DNA of 27,146 nt from CAYTPE01 sp964439885 (GTDB lineage Bacteria; Patescibacteriota; Patescibacteriia; Magasanikbacterales; GWA2-37-8): contig CAYTPE010000006.1 in assembly GCA_964439885.1 (NCBI GenBank), forward strand, positions 1 through 27,146, in the 5' to 3' direction. Of the stretch, positions 21,168 to 27,146 are shown in pieces (position 1 is the stretch's first letter; each line of letters opens with the position of its first letter). A model generated the notes under the pieces. It was given only the letters and a program-made list of their open reading frames with translations, did not search any database and was not told where the DNA came from. A program made the translations under genes and the position numbers.

Positions 21168-22148
21168 ATGTACAGAACACACAGCTCATCGCGACGCTTT
21201 AAACACGGAGTGCTGAAAAAAACTGTTCGCCACTCTGAGAGCTCCTTTTTTCGTCGCCCCACCACACACCGTGCGCGGCCTGTACAACGACTGCACCCGC
21301 TGCAGTGGATGCAACTCTTCTTTGGTTTTGCTCTTATTGCTTGGCTAGCACTCATGCTTTATCTGCCTTATTTTCGGATCACGAAAGTCTCGGTGAATGG
21401 GTTGCAACTCGTGAAACAGGCGGACGTAGTTCAGTCGATACAGGATACCTTTTTGAATTCCCATGGTTGGTGGCCAAAAAATAATTATTTTTTAGTGCCT
21501 AGTTCGCGAATTCAAACCTACCTCTTAGATCATTACCCGCTGCGAATGGTTGAAGTTAAGAAATCGTTTCCCAGCGGTTTGGATATACATGTAGAAGAAA
21601 AGAGCACCAGCATCGTGTATGACGATGGTCGCGCTTATTATCTTATTGATCAAAATGGTACGGTTTCACGTAAGCTACAGGAAGTGAGTAGTACGGAATT
21701 CGTTTTTCAAAAAAGTACGTCCTTTCCCTATACGTTTGAACCCGCTTTGTTTACGACATCCACGGCACCAAGCACCACCATGTTAACCCACATGCCCAAT
21801 TACTCCTCAATCCGACGGACGTATGGTCTTTTTCCGCTTGTCTATAAGCTCAGCACGTCCACACAAGCTACCAGTGTATCGAGCACTACATTCCGCAAAG
21901 AAACCATCGACGGCATTACTTCGCTGTACAGTCTTGTGGAGCAGGATAAAATCGCCATACCGAACTACGTCGTTTTGGGTAACGAAGATGGGGGAGCGGC
22001 CCTCGTGAGCAATCAGCCCTGGCGTATCTATTTTATGCCGTCAGCCGATATACCTTCCCAGCTGCAAAACGTCAAAATCATTTTGCGCACCAATAAACCA
22101 TCCGACTATATAGATGTTCGATTTGGTGATCGTGTTTATTGGAAGTAA
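21168..22148 (+). CDS. ftsQ: FtsQ/DivIB-like cell division protein
   Basis: FtsQ/DivIB is a single-pass membrane protein of the divisome that recruits FtsB and FtsL. The 326-residue protein has a basic cytoplasmic tail of about 45 residues. A membrane segment (about 48-69, QLFFGFALIAWLALMLYLPY) is followed by a POTRA domain starting FRITKVSVNGLQLVKQADVVQSIQD and ending PLRMVEVKKSFPSGLDIHVEEKSTSIVY. A longer beta-rich domain contains YYLIDQNGTVSRKL. A threonine/serine-rich stretch (about 190-250) is not typical. The ATG at 21168 is preferred over a TTG two codons upstream. It is probably the last gene of the lysS-ftsQ run. Confidence 0.88.
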   Translation: MYRTHSSSRRFKHGVLKKTVRHSESSFFRRPTTHRARPVQRLHPLQWMQLFFGFALIAWLALMLYLPYFRITKVSVNGLQLVKQADVVQSIQDTFLNSHGWWPKNNYFLVPSSRIQTYLLDHYPLRMVEVKKSFPSGLDIHVEEKSTSIVYDDGRAYYLIDQNGTVSRKLQEVSSTEFVFQKSTSFPYTFEPALFTTSTAPSTTMLTHMPNYSSIRRTYGLFPLVYKLSTSTQATSVSSTTFRKETIDGITSLYSLVEQDKIAIPNYVVLGNEDGGAALVSNQPWRIYFMPSADIPSQLQNVKIILRTNKPSDYIDVRFGDRVYWK

Positions 22149-22224
22149 CAATTGTCTGAAGTGGGGGGGGTGAATGTCGCAGTAACGTATATACCTCATT
22201 ATCTTAGAGAAATTAATACATATT

Positions 22225-22252
22225 ACGTCGTATAACATAGATTAAGCGACGT
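22225..22252. other. candidate dif site for Xer recombination
   Basis: The 28-bp core has the dif architecture: left arm ACGTCGTATAA (22225-22235), 6-bp centre CATAGA (22236-22241), right arm TTAAGCGACGT (22242-22252). The arms are inverted copies in 9 of 11 positions; the symmetry extends to 16-bp arms with 14 matches (22220-22257). The left arm's CG-ATAA pattern follows known dif XerC arms, and the right arm begins TTA as XerD arms do. A Xer recombinase gene starts 0.4 kb downstream and gene orientation switches 1.4 kb downstream. The alternative is a terminator for ftsQ, since CCTTCTTTTTT follows; the T-run starts a few bases from the stem. Confidence 0.55.
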
Positions 22253-22280
22253 AATATCCTTCTTTTTTAGGCTCCTTAGC

Positions 22281-22310
22281 TTGACCCGCCAACCACGCCC
22301 ATGGTACACT
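22281..22310 (+). promoter_or_regulatory. promoter TTGACC-18-TACACT for the zinc-ribbon gene
   Basis: TTGACC (22281-22286) and TACACT (22305-22310) are 18 bp apart. Transcription would begin near 22317, about 18 nt before the ATG. Confidence 0.6.
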
Positions 22311-22334
22311 CTGTAAATCCATTAACATCCCTTT

Positions 22335-22553
22335 ATGAAGCTTAAGGCCCGCTGCCCACACTGTGAAATTGCTCAAATGTTTTTTTACAAACAAGGTGAA
22401 GCTCCCACTGAAGTTATCTGCCACATGGATTGGTGTAAAAAAACTTTTGTACCGTCCAAATCGAATGAGCGCACCATGTATGGACCAAAGGAAGACAGCC
22501 CCGAATCGCTTAAGAACGCTTCCGCCAAAGACATACCCCTTTCCCCTGCTTAG
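22335..22553 (+). CDS. small zinc-ribbon-like protein
   Basis: This 72-residue protein has no name that I recognise. Four cysteines are placed like a zinc ribbon: CPHC at residues 7-10 and C29-HMDW-C34, separated by a short strand-like stretch (QMFFYKQGEAPTEVI). The remaining half is polar and probably disordered. It has its own promoter and a perfect terminator, which argues that it is a real gene and not a chance reading frame. It lies between the dif-like site and the Xer gene. It could be a nucleic-acid-binding or metal-binding accessory protein; no function can be assigned. Confidence 0.75.
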   Translation: MKLKARCPHCEIAQMFFYKQGEAPTEVICHMDWCKKTFVPSKSNERTMYGPKEDSPESLKNASAKDIPLSPA

Positions 22554-22557
22554 ACTC

Positions 22558-22582
22558 AAAAAACCGCCGTTAGGCGGTTTTT
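22558..22582 (+). terminator. intrinsic terminator after the zinc-ribbon gene
   Basis: AAACCGCC and GGCGGTTT pair perfectly around a GTTA loop, followed by T residues to 22582. It starts 5 bp after the stop codon. Confidence 0.9.
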
Positions 22583-22633
22583 AAATACAATAATACGGGG
22601 CATTACTGTTACCTACTCACCTCTCGTATAGTA

Positions 22634-22642
22634 TGCTATACT
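22634..22642 (+). promoter_or_regulatory. extended -10 promoter of the Xer gene
   Basis: TGCTATACT at 22634-22642 matches an extended -10 element (TGn + TATACT). No good -35 box is found at 16-18 bp upstream. Transcription would start near 22649, inside the dif-like half-site. Confidence 0.55.
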
Positions 22643-22647
22643 TACTG

Positions 22648-22658
22648 CGTCGCTTAAT
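22648..22658. promoter_or_regulatory. dif-like half-site in the Xer leader
   Basis: CGTCGCTTAAT matches the inverse of the dif right arm and its flank: 10 of 11 arm positions agree with ACGTCGCTTAA. It lies at the predicted transcription start of the xer gene, in the place expected for an autoregulatory binding site. Confidence 0.4.
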
Positions 22659-22668
22659 ATAAAAAACT

Positions 22669-23643
22669 ATGCAACGCTCTTCTACACCGCTCGTCAAACA
22701 TATTCCAAATTTTCTTGATTTTTGTGAAGTGGAAAAAGGCCTTTCCCCTACCACTACCCGTAATTACAACAATTTCCTTAAAATGTTTCGCGATTGGTTG
22801 AAAGATCAAGACTTGGCGGAACTTAAACCACATGAACTATCTCAAGAGCATATTTGGAATTATCGGCTCTACCTGTCGCGTAAAAAGGATGCCTTTGGCA
22901 ATTTTACCAAGAAAACAACGCAAAATTACTACCTCATCGCGCTGCGCAACCTACTTGCTTACTTTGCTGAACGCGATATTCAAAGTCTTCCATCCGATAA
23001 AGTTAAGCTGCCGAAGCTGACTGACAAAGACAAGTCAATCAAATTTTTATCGTATGAGCAGGTTGAAAAATTGATGTCTATGCCGGATATTTCTGAACTG
23101 GCGGGATTACGAGATCGAGCGATTTTGGAAACACTTTTTTCCACCGGTATGCGTGTTTCTGAGCTAACCGCTCTCAATATTCGACTTTTTGATGTTAAAA
23201 ATATTATTGGTAAAAAAATAACAGACCTCGAAATAAGTATCACCGGCAAAGGCGGATCAACACGTACGGTATACTTTTCGGAGCGCGCGCTTTCGTGGCT
23301 GGCGAAGTATCTTGCCACGCGGGTACGTGATATGCATGCACCACTCTTCATCAGTTATAAAGACACAAGCGATAACCGTGACCACAACGACAGACGATTA
23401 ACGTCACGTTCAATCGAGCGGCTGGTGCGAAAGTACACGGCAATGGCCGGGCTGCCGGTGGACGCAACGCCGCACACCCTCCGGCACAGCTTTGCCACGG
23501 ATTTACTCGATCAAGGCGCTGACATGCGCAGCGTGCAAGAGCTTCTTGGCCATAAAAATATTGTTACGACACAAATTTATACGCATGTGACGAACAAAAA
23601 ATTGCACGATATACATAAAAAATTTCATCGCGGCAATAAATAG
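22669..23643 (+). CDS. tyrosine recombinase of the XerC/XerD/XerA family
   Basis: This 324-residue enzyme cuts and joins DNA through a phosphotyrosine and most likely resolves chromosome dimers. The N-terminal SAM-like core-binding domain covers about residues 8-110. The catalytic domain has all six active residues: Arg162 (TGMRVSEL), Lys194 (TGKGGSTR), His269 and Arg272 (HTLRHSFAT), His295 (LLGHKNI) and Tyr304 (IYTHV). Length is slightly above the 300 typical of XerC/D because of a loop near 172-184 (FDVKNIIGKKI) and another near 233-243. Whether it works alone (as XerH, XerS or XerA do) or with a partner cannot be seen here. It has its own promoter and its 3' end converges on the flavodoxin gene after a 16-bp gap. 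Confidence 0.93.
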   Translation: MQRSSTPLVKHIPNFLDFCEVEKGLSPTTTRNYNNFLKMFRDWLKDQDLAELKPHELSQEHIWNYRLYLSRKKDAFGNFTKKTTQNYYLIALRNLLAYFAERDIQSLPSDKVKLPKLTDKDKSIKFLSYEQVEKLMSMPDISELAGLRDRAILETLFSTGMRVSELTALNIRLFDVKNIIGKKITDLEISITGKGGSTRTVYFSERALSWLAKYLATRVRDMHAPLFISYKDTSDNRDHNDRRLTSRSIERLVRKYTAMAGLPVDATPHTLRHSFATDLLDQGADMRSVQELLGHKNIVTTQIYTHVTNKKLHDIHKKFHRGNK

Positions 23644-23659
23644 CCTTACGATGAGAGAT

Positions 23660-24121
23660 TCACACTTTCTTAAGTGCCACAAGCAGTTGCCTCCCCCACT
23701 CTTCTACCTGGGCTCGAGTACGTGGTAAATCGAAGTAATATCCGTCGATCTTCAATGGTTCTGTGACCTGTCTACCATGCATGGCATCGACAAACTCTTG
23801 TACGACATTAAGCGCGCCACACAAATAGGTGTACGACGAGTCGCCACAGCCGAACAAAGCAAACCACGTGCGAGAGCAGTCTGCGCCCTCAGCCGCGCGT
23901 AGGAGTGCAAGCATCGCTGGCAACGGATACCCTTCGTGCCCTTCTACTTTCCAGCTCGGTGTACCCAGGAGCACTCCATCGTAGCGAGAAAAATCTTCCG
24001 CTTGTGTCTCTTCGGCTTTTTGCACAGTAATACGGTGCTTTTTAGACAATATAAAACTCAGTGTTTGCGCAACAAGAAAAGTACTTCCAGAATTTGTAGC
24101 GTATACAATTAAAATACGCAT
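23660..24121 (-). CDS. flavodoxin
   Basis: This 153-residue protein is a flavodoxin, a low-potential FMN electron carrier. The phosphate-binding loop YATNSGSTFLVA lies at residues 8-19. The strand YDGVLLGTPSW (48-58) and FALFGCGDSSYTYLCGALNVV (about 87-107) form the usual flavin-binding loops. Gly-Cys-Gly-Asp before the second flavin loop is typical. It is the last gene of the minus-strand cassette and starts 5 bp after the oxidoreductase beta stop, which makes it the likely electron acceptor of that enzyme, in place of or beside ferredoxin. Confidence 0.92.
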   Translation of the reverse strand: MRILIVYATNSGSTFLVAQTLSFILSKKHRITVQKAEETQAEDFSRYDGVLLGTPSWKVEGHEGYPLPAMLALLRAAEGADCSRTWFALFGCGDSSYTYLCGALNVVQEFVDAMHGRQVTEPLKIDGYYFDLPRTRAQVEEWGRQLLVALKKV

Positions 24122-24126
24122 ATGAG

Positions 24127-24987
24127 CTAACTATAGCTGGTATATAAAGGTGAAATTTTTCGAGCGCGAACATCATGTGCTACCAAAGTTCGCTTGGCTA
24201 GCTGTGGTATTTGTTCTTCATAGGTTGGCTGGCGAACCTCGTAGAGCACACCGACCGGAATCTGGCGTATCCCCCACTCGAGCGTTTTGGCAAAAGCCGA
24301 TTCTTTATTTGATGCATCGTACGATCCGGGCAGCTCGTACATATTATCTTTAAAAAATTGATGCGTATACTCACGGTTAAATGTCACACACGGCTGCAGC
24401 ACCTGAACCACCGCAAACCCCGGGTGTTTGTTGGCTCGAACTAATATTTCGGAGACTTGCTCAATATCCCCGGCATACACACGAGCAAGAAATGTAGCTC
24501 CCGAAGCGAGCGCGAGGCGGAGTGGATGCAACGGTTCATCGATGTTGCCGTCGGGAGTAGATTTTGAAACAAATCCTTTGGGCGAACGAGGTGATGTTTG
24601 ACCGGTGGTGAGGCCATAAATGGCATTATCGTGGAGCACGACGGTCATATTTTGGTTGCGGCGCGCGGCATGAATAAAGTGGTTACCACCCTCTGCCAAG
24701 CAATCGCCGTCGCCAGTAAAGACAAAAACATTGAGCTTGTGATTGGCTAGTTTTATTCCCGACGCCACCGGAATAGCCCGACCATGGAGCCCTTCAAATG
24801 CTGTTATTTTGGTAAAATTAACGATATGGCCATGGCACCCTATACCGGCTACAATGGCGGTATTGCTGTCATTCCACTTCTGCTCAGCACAGGCACGTTT
24901 AAACGCGCTCCAGATGGCCAAATTGCCACATCCTGGGCACCAATTACAGGCAACGGGTGTTTCGTAGGCTGATTCGTCGAGAATCAT
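24127..24987 (-). CDS. 2-oxoacid:ferredoxin oxidoreductase subunit beta
   Basis: This 286-residue subunit binds thiamine pyrophosphate and a [4Fe-4S] cluster and carries out decarboxylation and electron transfer. The cluster ligands are Cys14, Cys17 and Cys20 (CNWCPGC) plus the cysteine in VLQPCVTFN. The TPP motif is GDGDCLAEGGNHFIHAARRN, followed by LHDNAIYGLTTGQTSP. The short form without a ferredoxin domain resembles KorB or archaeal two-subunit enzymes. The substrate (pyruvate, 2-oxoglutarate or a branched 2-oxoacid) cannot be fixed from sequence. The ATG overlaps the alpha subunit stop by 4 bp (ATGA), indicating coupled translation. Confidence 0.95.
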   Translation of the reverse strand: MILDESAYETPVACNWCPGCGNLAIWSAFKRACAEQKWNDSNTAIVAGIGCHGHIVNFTKITAFEGLHGRAIPVASGIKLANHKLNVFVFTGDGDCLAEGGNHFIHAARRNQNMTVVLHDNAIYGLTTGQTSPRSPKGFVSKSTPDGNIDEPLHPLRLALASGATFLARVYAGDIEQVSEILVRANKHPGFAVVQVLQPCVTFNREYTHQFFKDNMYELPGSYDASNKESAFAKTLEWGIRQIPVGVLYEVRQPTYEEQIPQLAKRTLVAHDVRARKISPLYTSYS

Positions 24988-26738
24988 AGCAGTGAGTTTA
25001 TTTTTTCAACAATCTCGCAAGGAAAAATTGGACGTCCATCATATTTGAAAAGCGTATTTTCAATGTGAATCCCAGTGTGTTCGGCGATAAGTCCCGTGAG
25101 TTGTCCGGTGTAGTTACCTTCAATTGAAAGAATTTTTTTGGCCGAACGTAAAATGGCCTGCACTTCGTCCACCGGAAATGGATTCATCCATGTGATATGT
25201 AAAAAATTAACACGCGGAAAATGTTTTAAAGCTTCTCGTATTGCGCCTTTATTGCTACCCCAGGAAACGATCGTCAAATCAGCATCATCCGGACCATACA
25301 CGGTTGGCTTCGGCAGAGAACGAGTGCGACAGGTTTCTAGTTTTTGCATTCGCTTGCGCATCTGCGCGTTTCTATTTTCGGCTGTTTCACTCGAGTATCC
25401 CGCTTCTGAATGCTCGTCGGAATTCGCAATAACGTGTGTGCCTGAGCCGGCCGGAATGCGCAGCGACACACCGTCGTCAGAAAGAGCGTAGCGCTCGTAT
25501 GTAGATACTTTTTTTCGAGCGAATTTGCCGCGCTGTACTTTATAGCGTTTATACTCAAATGGCCGCACACTCTCGTGACACTCACACAAATGTTTATCGA
25601 TAAGAAGCACAACGGGCGTTTGGTATTGATCAGCTAAGTTAAAAGCCTCCATAGTCAGATGAAACACCTCTTCGACATCACCTGGTGCCAATACAATTCG
25701 CGGAAAATCGCCTTGGTGGGCATGTAACACAAAACGTAAGTCACCTTGTTCTGTCCAGGTCGGTAGACCAGTGGCGGGAGCCCCGCGCATACCTTCAATA
25801 ATGACGATGGGTGTTTCGGTCATACCGGCCAATCCATAACCTTCGGTCATGAGACAAAATCCCCCCCCGGCCGTTGCCACCATCGATCGTGCCCCTGCAA
25901 ATGAAGCCCCTATAGCCATGTTAATGGCCGAAATTTCATCTTCAGGTTGTTTGTAAATAAAATCAAATTGTTTCTGAAGCGGCGCCAGTACCGATAAAAT
26001 TGATGAAGTCGGAGTCATGGGGTAAATAGCCGCAAATTGCATGCCGGCAGCAATCGCTCCGAGCGCTACCGCCTCATTACCGTTAATAACAAGTGATTTC
26101 GTTTTTTTTCTCGGTTGTAGAATTGGTCGTACATGCTGCGGATATTTTTCCAGAGCATATGTGTAACCGGAGCGAGCGACGTTGAGATTTTTTTGTACAA
26201 CCTCCTTGCCTTTGTGAGCAAATTGTTCGGTAAGTAGTTTTTCAAGAATTTTGATATTACCACCGAGCAGCGCGATACTCGCCGAGAGTGCTATAGTATC
26301 ACGCACAAAAAAAGACTTCCCCACTTCTCGAGCCAGACGTGAGAAAGGAACATCAAGAGCCACGACCGTGCCTGGTAAGTTTGCTATCTGCACTCCAGCT
26401 TCGCTGTCGTAGAGTACAAGTGCGTTTTCAGTAAGTTCGTTGAGGTGCAACGCTATTGTATCTTGATTAAATGCTACCAAAAAATCGGTATGATGGTAGA
26501 CCGCGGGGCTCTCGTCACTAGCGATAAAACAAGCCACAGCATTGTGTCCTCCGCGGATAATCGAGGGGTATTCTAAATAATCGAACACGTTGTAGCCGGA
26601 GCGAGCAGCAAATTTCGAAAAAGTTAAGCCAGCCGACGTAATGCCAAACCCGGCTTCTCCGCCCATTTTAAAAGCAAATGGCATCTTGGATAATGCTACA
26701 TTCATATAGTACAGGGCCTTTTTGAAAGGGTTACGCAT
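24984..26738 (-). CDS. 2-oxoacid:ferredoxin oxidoreductase, fused gamma-alpha subunit
   Basis: This large subunit partners beta to make acyl-CoA from a 2-oxoacid and CoA. With the chosen start it has 584 residues. The N-terminal gamma domain (about 1-190) begins FKMGGEAGFGITSAGLTFSKFAARSGYNVFDYLEYPSIIRGG. The alpha domain follows with GNEAVALGAIAAGMQFAAIYPMTPTSSIL, then EDEISAINMAIGASFAGARSMVATAGGGFCLMTEGYGLAGM and TGLPTWTEQGDLRF, and ends with a C-terminal domain (IVSWGSNKGAIREAL). This gamma-alpha order is that of KorA-type enzymes. The ATG at 26738 overlaps the upstream stop by 8 bp; ATGs at 26705 and 26684 are also possible, and the last begins nearest to the family start. Confidence 0.94.
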   Translation of the reverse strand: MRNPFKKALYYMNVALSKMPFAFKMGGEAGFGITSAGLTFSKFAARSGYNVFDYLEYPSIIRGGHNAVACFIASDESPAVYHHTDFLVAFNQDTIALHLNELTENALVLYDSEAGVQIANLPGTVVALDVPFSRLAREVGKSFFVRDTIALSASIALLGGNIKILEKLLTEQFAHKGKEVVQKNLNVARSGYTYALEKYPQHVRPILQPRKKTKSLVINGNEAVALGAIAAGMQFAAIYPMTPTSSILSVLAPLQKQFDFIYKQPEDEISAINMAIGASFAGARSMVATAGGGFCLMTEGYGLAGMTETPIVIIEGMRGAPATGLPTWTEQGDLRFVLHAHQGDFPRIVLAPGDVEEVFHLTMEAFNLADQYQTPVVLLIDKHLCECHESVRPFEYKRYKVQRGKFARKKVSTYERYALSDDGVSLRIPAGSGTHVIANSDEHSEAGYSSETAENRNAQMRKRMQKLETCRTRSLPKPTVYGPDDADLTIVSWGSNKGAIREALKHFPRVNFLHITWMNPFPVDEVQAILRSAKKILSIEGNYTGQLTGLIAEHTGIHIENTLFKYDGRPIFPCEIVEKINSLL

Positions 26739-27146
26739 GAACAATTTTTGTATCCACCGCACATGCCGTATCATGCGTGACAATAATTGGGTTAATTTCA
26801 ATTTCTTTGATTGATGGGATGGTTTTTGCCAGCACGAGCAGCTGCCGAAGTAAAACTATTAATTCTTTAGTTGCGTAGGGTGTATCACCACGGAAACCGT
26901 TGAGTAGCTTCCCTACTTTTGATTGATTTATCAGTTCGGATAGAGCCGGGTCAGAAAATGGTTCTACCAAAATATTACGATCCGAGACTAGTTCTGCCAA
27001 AACTCCTCCGGCGCCAAACATAAGTGCAAGACCAAAGTGTGGATCACGTTTGATGCCGGCTATTACTTCGATACCTCCACTAATATGTTTTTGCAATTCT
27101 ATGTGGGCAAATGCCATTGCCAAACAGATGAAGAATATTGACCCCA
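26731..27146 (-). CDS. ADP-forming acyl-CoA synthetase, C-terminal ATP-grasp part (partial)
   Basis: The frame is open to the right edge of the window, so the N-terminal and middle parts are missing; about 138 residues are seen. They match the ATP-grasp (beta) domain of NDP-forming acetyl-CoA synthetase: IELQKHISGGIEVIAGIKRDPHFGLALMFGAGGVLAELVSDRNILVEPF, then LLNGFRGDTP, and the closing IKEIEINPIIVTHDTACAVD. The enzyme converts acyl-CoA plus ADP and phosphate to the acid plus ATP. Upstream of the oxidoreductase genes this gives a complete route from 2-oxoacid to acid with one ATP. Whether the gene is a single fused alpha-beta chain cannot be seen. Confidence 0.9.
   Translation of the reverse strand, partial: GSIFFICLAMAFAHIELQKHISGGIEVIAGIKRDPHFGLALMFGAGGVLAELVSDRNILVEPFSDPALSELINQSKVGKLLNGFRGDTPYATKELIVLLRQLLVLAKTIPSIKEIEINPIIVTHDTACAVDTKIVHA

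Noticed and set aside
22220..22268. The 16-bp palindrome as only an intrinsic terminator for ftsQ
   Set aside because: It cannot be excluded, but the 11-6-11 spacing, the arm sequences, the xer gene nearby and the extra half-site in the xer leader favour a dif site. The T-run starts some bases after the stem and is broken by C.
26739..26801. Oxidoreductase alpha start at 26801
   Set aside because: It would overlap the acyl-CoA synthetase gene by 71 bp and adds residues with no family similarity; 26738 or a later ATG fits better.
1..27146. tRNA, rRNA, CRISPR arrays, transposase genes
   Set aside because: I looked for them and saw none. The dispersed repeats are not regularly spaced and no insertion sequence gene is present.

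Overview
The window reads as a chromosomal segment of a Candidate Phyla Radiation (Patescibacteria, probably Parcubacteria-like) bacterium. The evidence is very tight gene packing, weak or absent Shine-Dalgarno sequences, single-copy housekeeping genes mixed in unusual order, a fermentative 2-oxoacid:ferredoxin oxidoreductase plus ADP-forming acyl-CoA synthetase cassette, and a small DUF721/DciA-like protein. TGA acts as a stop (for example at the end of the helicase gene and of the oxidoreductase alpha gene), so the recoded-UGA lineages (SR1, Gracilibacteria) are unlikely. The lineage is an inference from gene content; no rRNA is present.

Layout. 1-947: end of the F1 ATP synthase operon (atpD 3' end, atpC). 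1-3.1 kb: a type I ABC exporter. 3.2-3.75 kb: an unrecognised GC-rich secreted protein. 3.9-5.1 kb: rlmN. 5.1-5.7 kb: a 605-bp region with no convincing protein gene. It holds a promoter, a strongly folded RNA-like segment closed by a 13-bp helix, a terminator and repeat debris. 5.7-9.3 kb: a UvrD/PcrA-type helicase fused to a RecB-family nuclease, coupled to a DciA-like gene. 9.36-14.1 kb: the rod-shape operon (membrane protein, mreB, mreC, mreD, PBP2). 14.2-22.1 kb: greA and then a long co-directional run of lysS, a TagD/RibL-type cytidylyltransferase, a Ham1-Nudix fusion, serS, a glycosyltransferase, alr and ftsQ. 22.2-23.6 kb: a dif-like site, a small zinc-ribbon gene and a Xer tyrosine recombinase. 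From 23.66 kb to the end all genes are on the minus strand: flavodoxin, oxidoreductase beta, oxidoreductase gamma-alpha, and the C-terminal part of an ADP-forming acyl-CoA synthetase.

How the genes work together. The minus-strand cassette would oxidise a 2-oxoacid to acyl-CoA, pass electrons to flavodoxin or ferredoxin, and recover ATP by substrate-level phosphorylation. The plus strand is mostly envelope growth and division (mreBCD, PBP2, alr, ftsQ) plus translation and DNA repair.

Most interesting: (1) a 28-bp dif-like site (11-6-11 architecture) about 0.4 kb from the Xer gene, with a 10-11 bp half-site copy in the xer leader, at the point where gene orientation switches; (2) a candidate unrecognised structured RNA at 5151-5451; (3) palindromic intergenic-type repeats inserted in frame inside rlmN and several times inside the helicase gene, resembling Rickettsia palindromic elements; (4) a Ham1/RdgB-Nudix fusion with altered substrate-pocket motifs. 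Promoters match a simple TTGNCN-17-TANANT pattern and several are fused to the preceding terminator.
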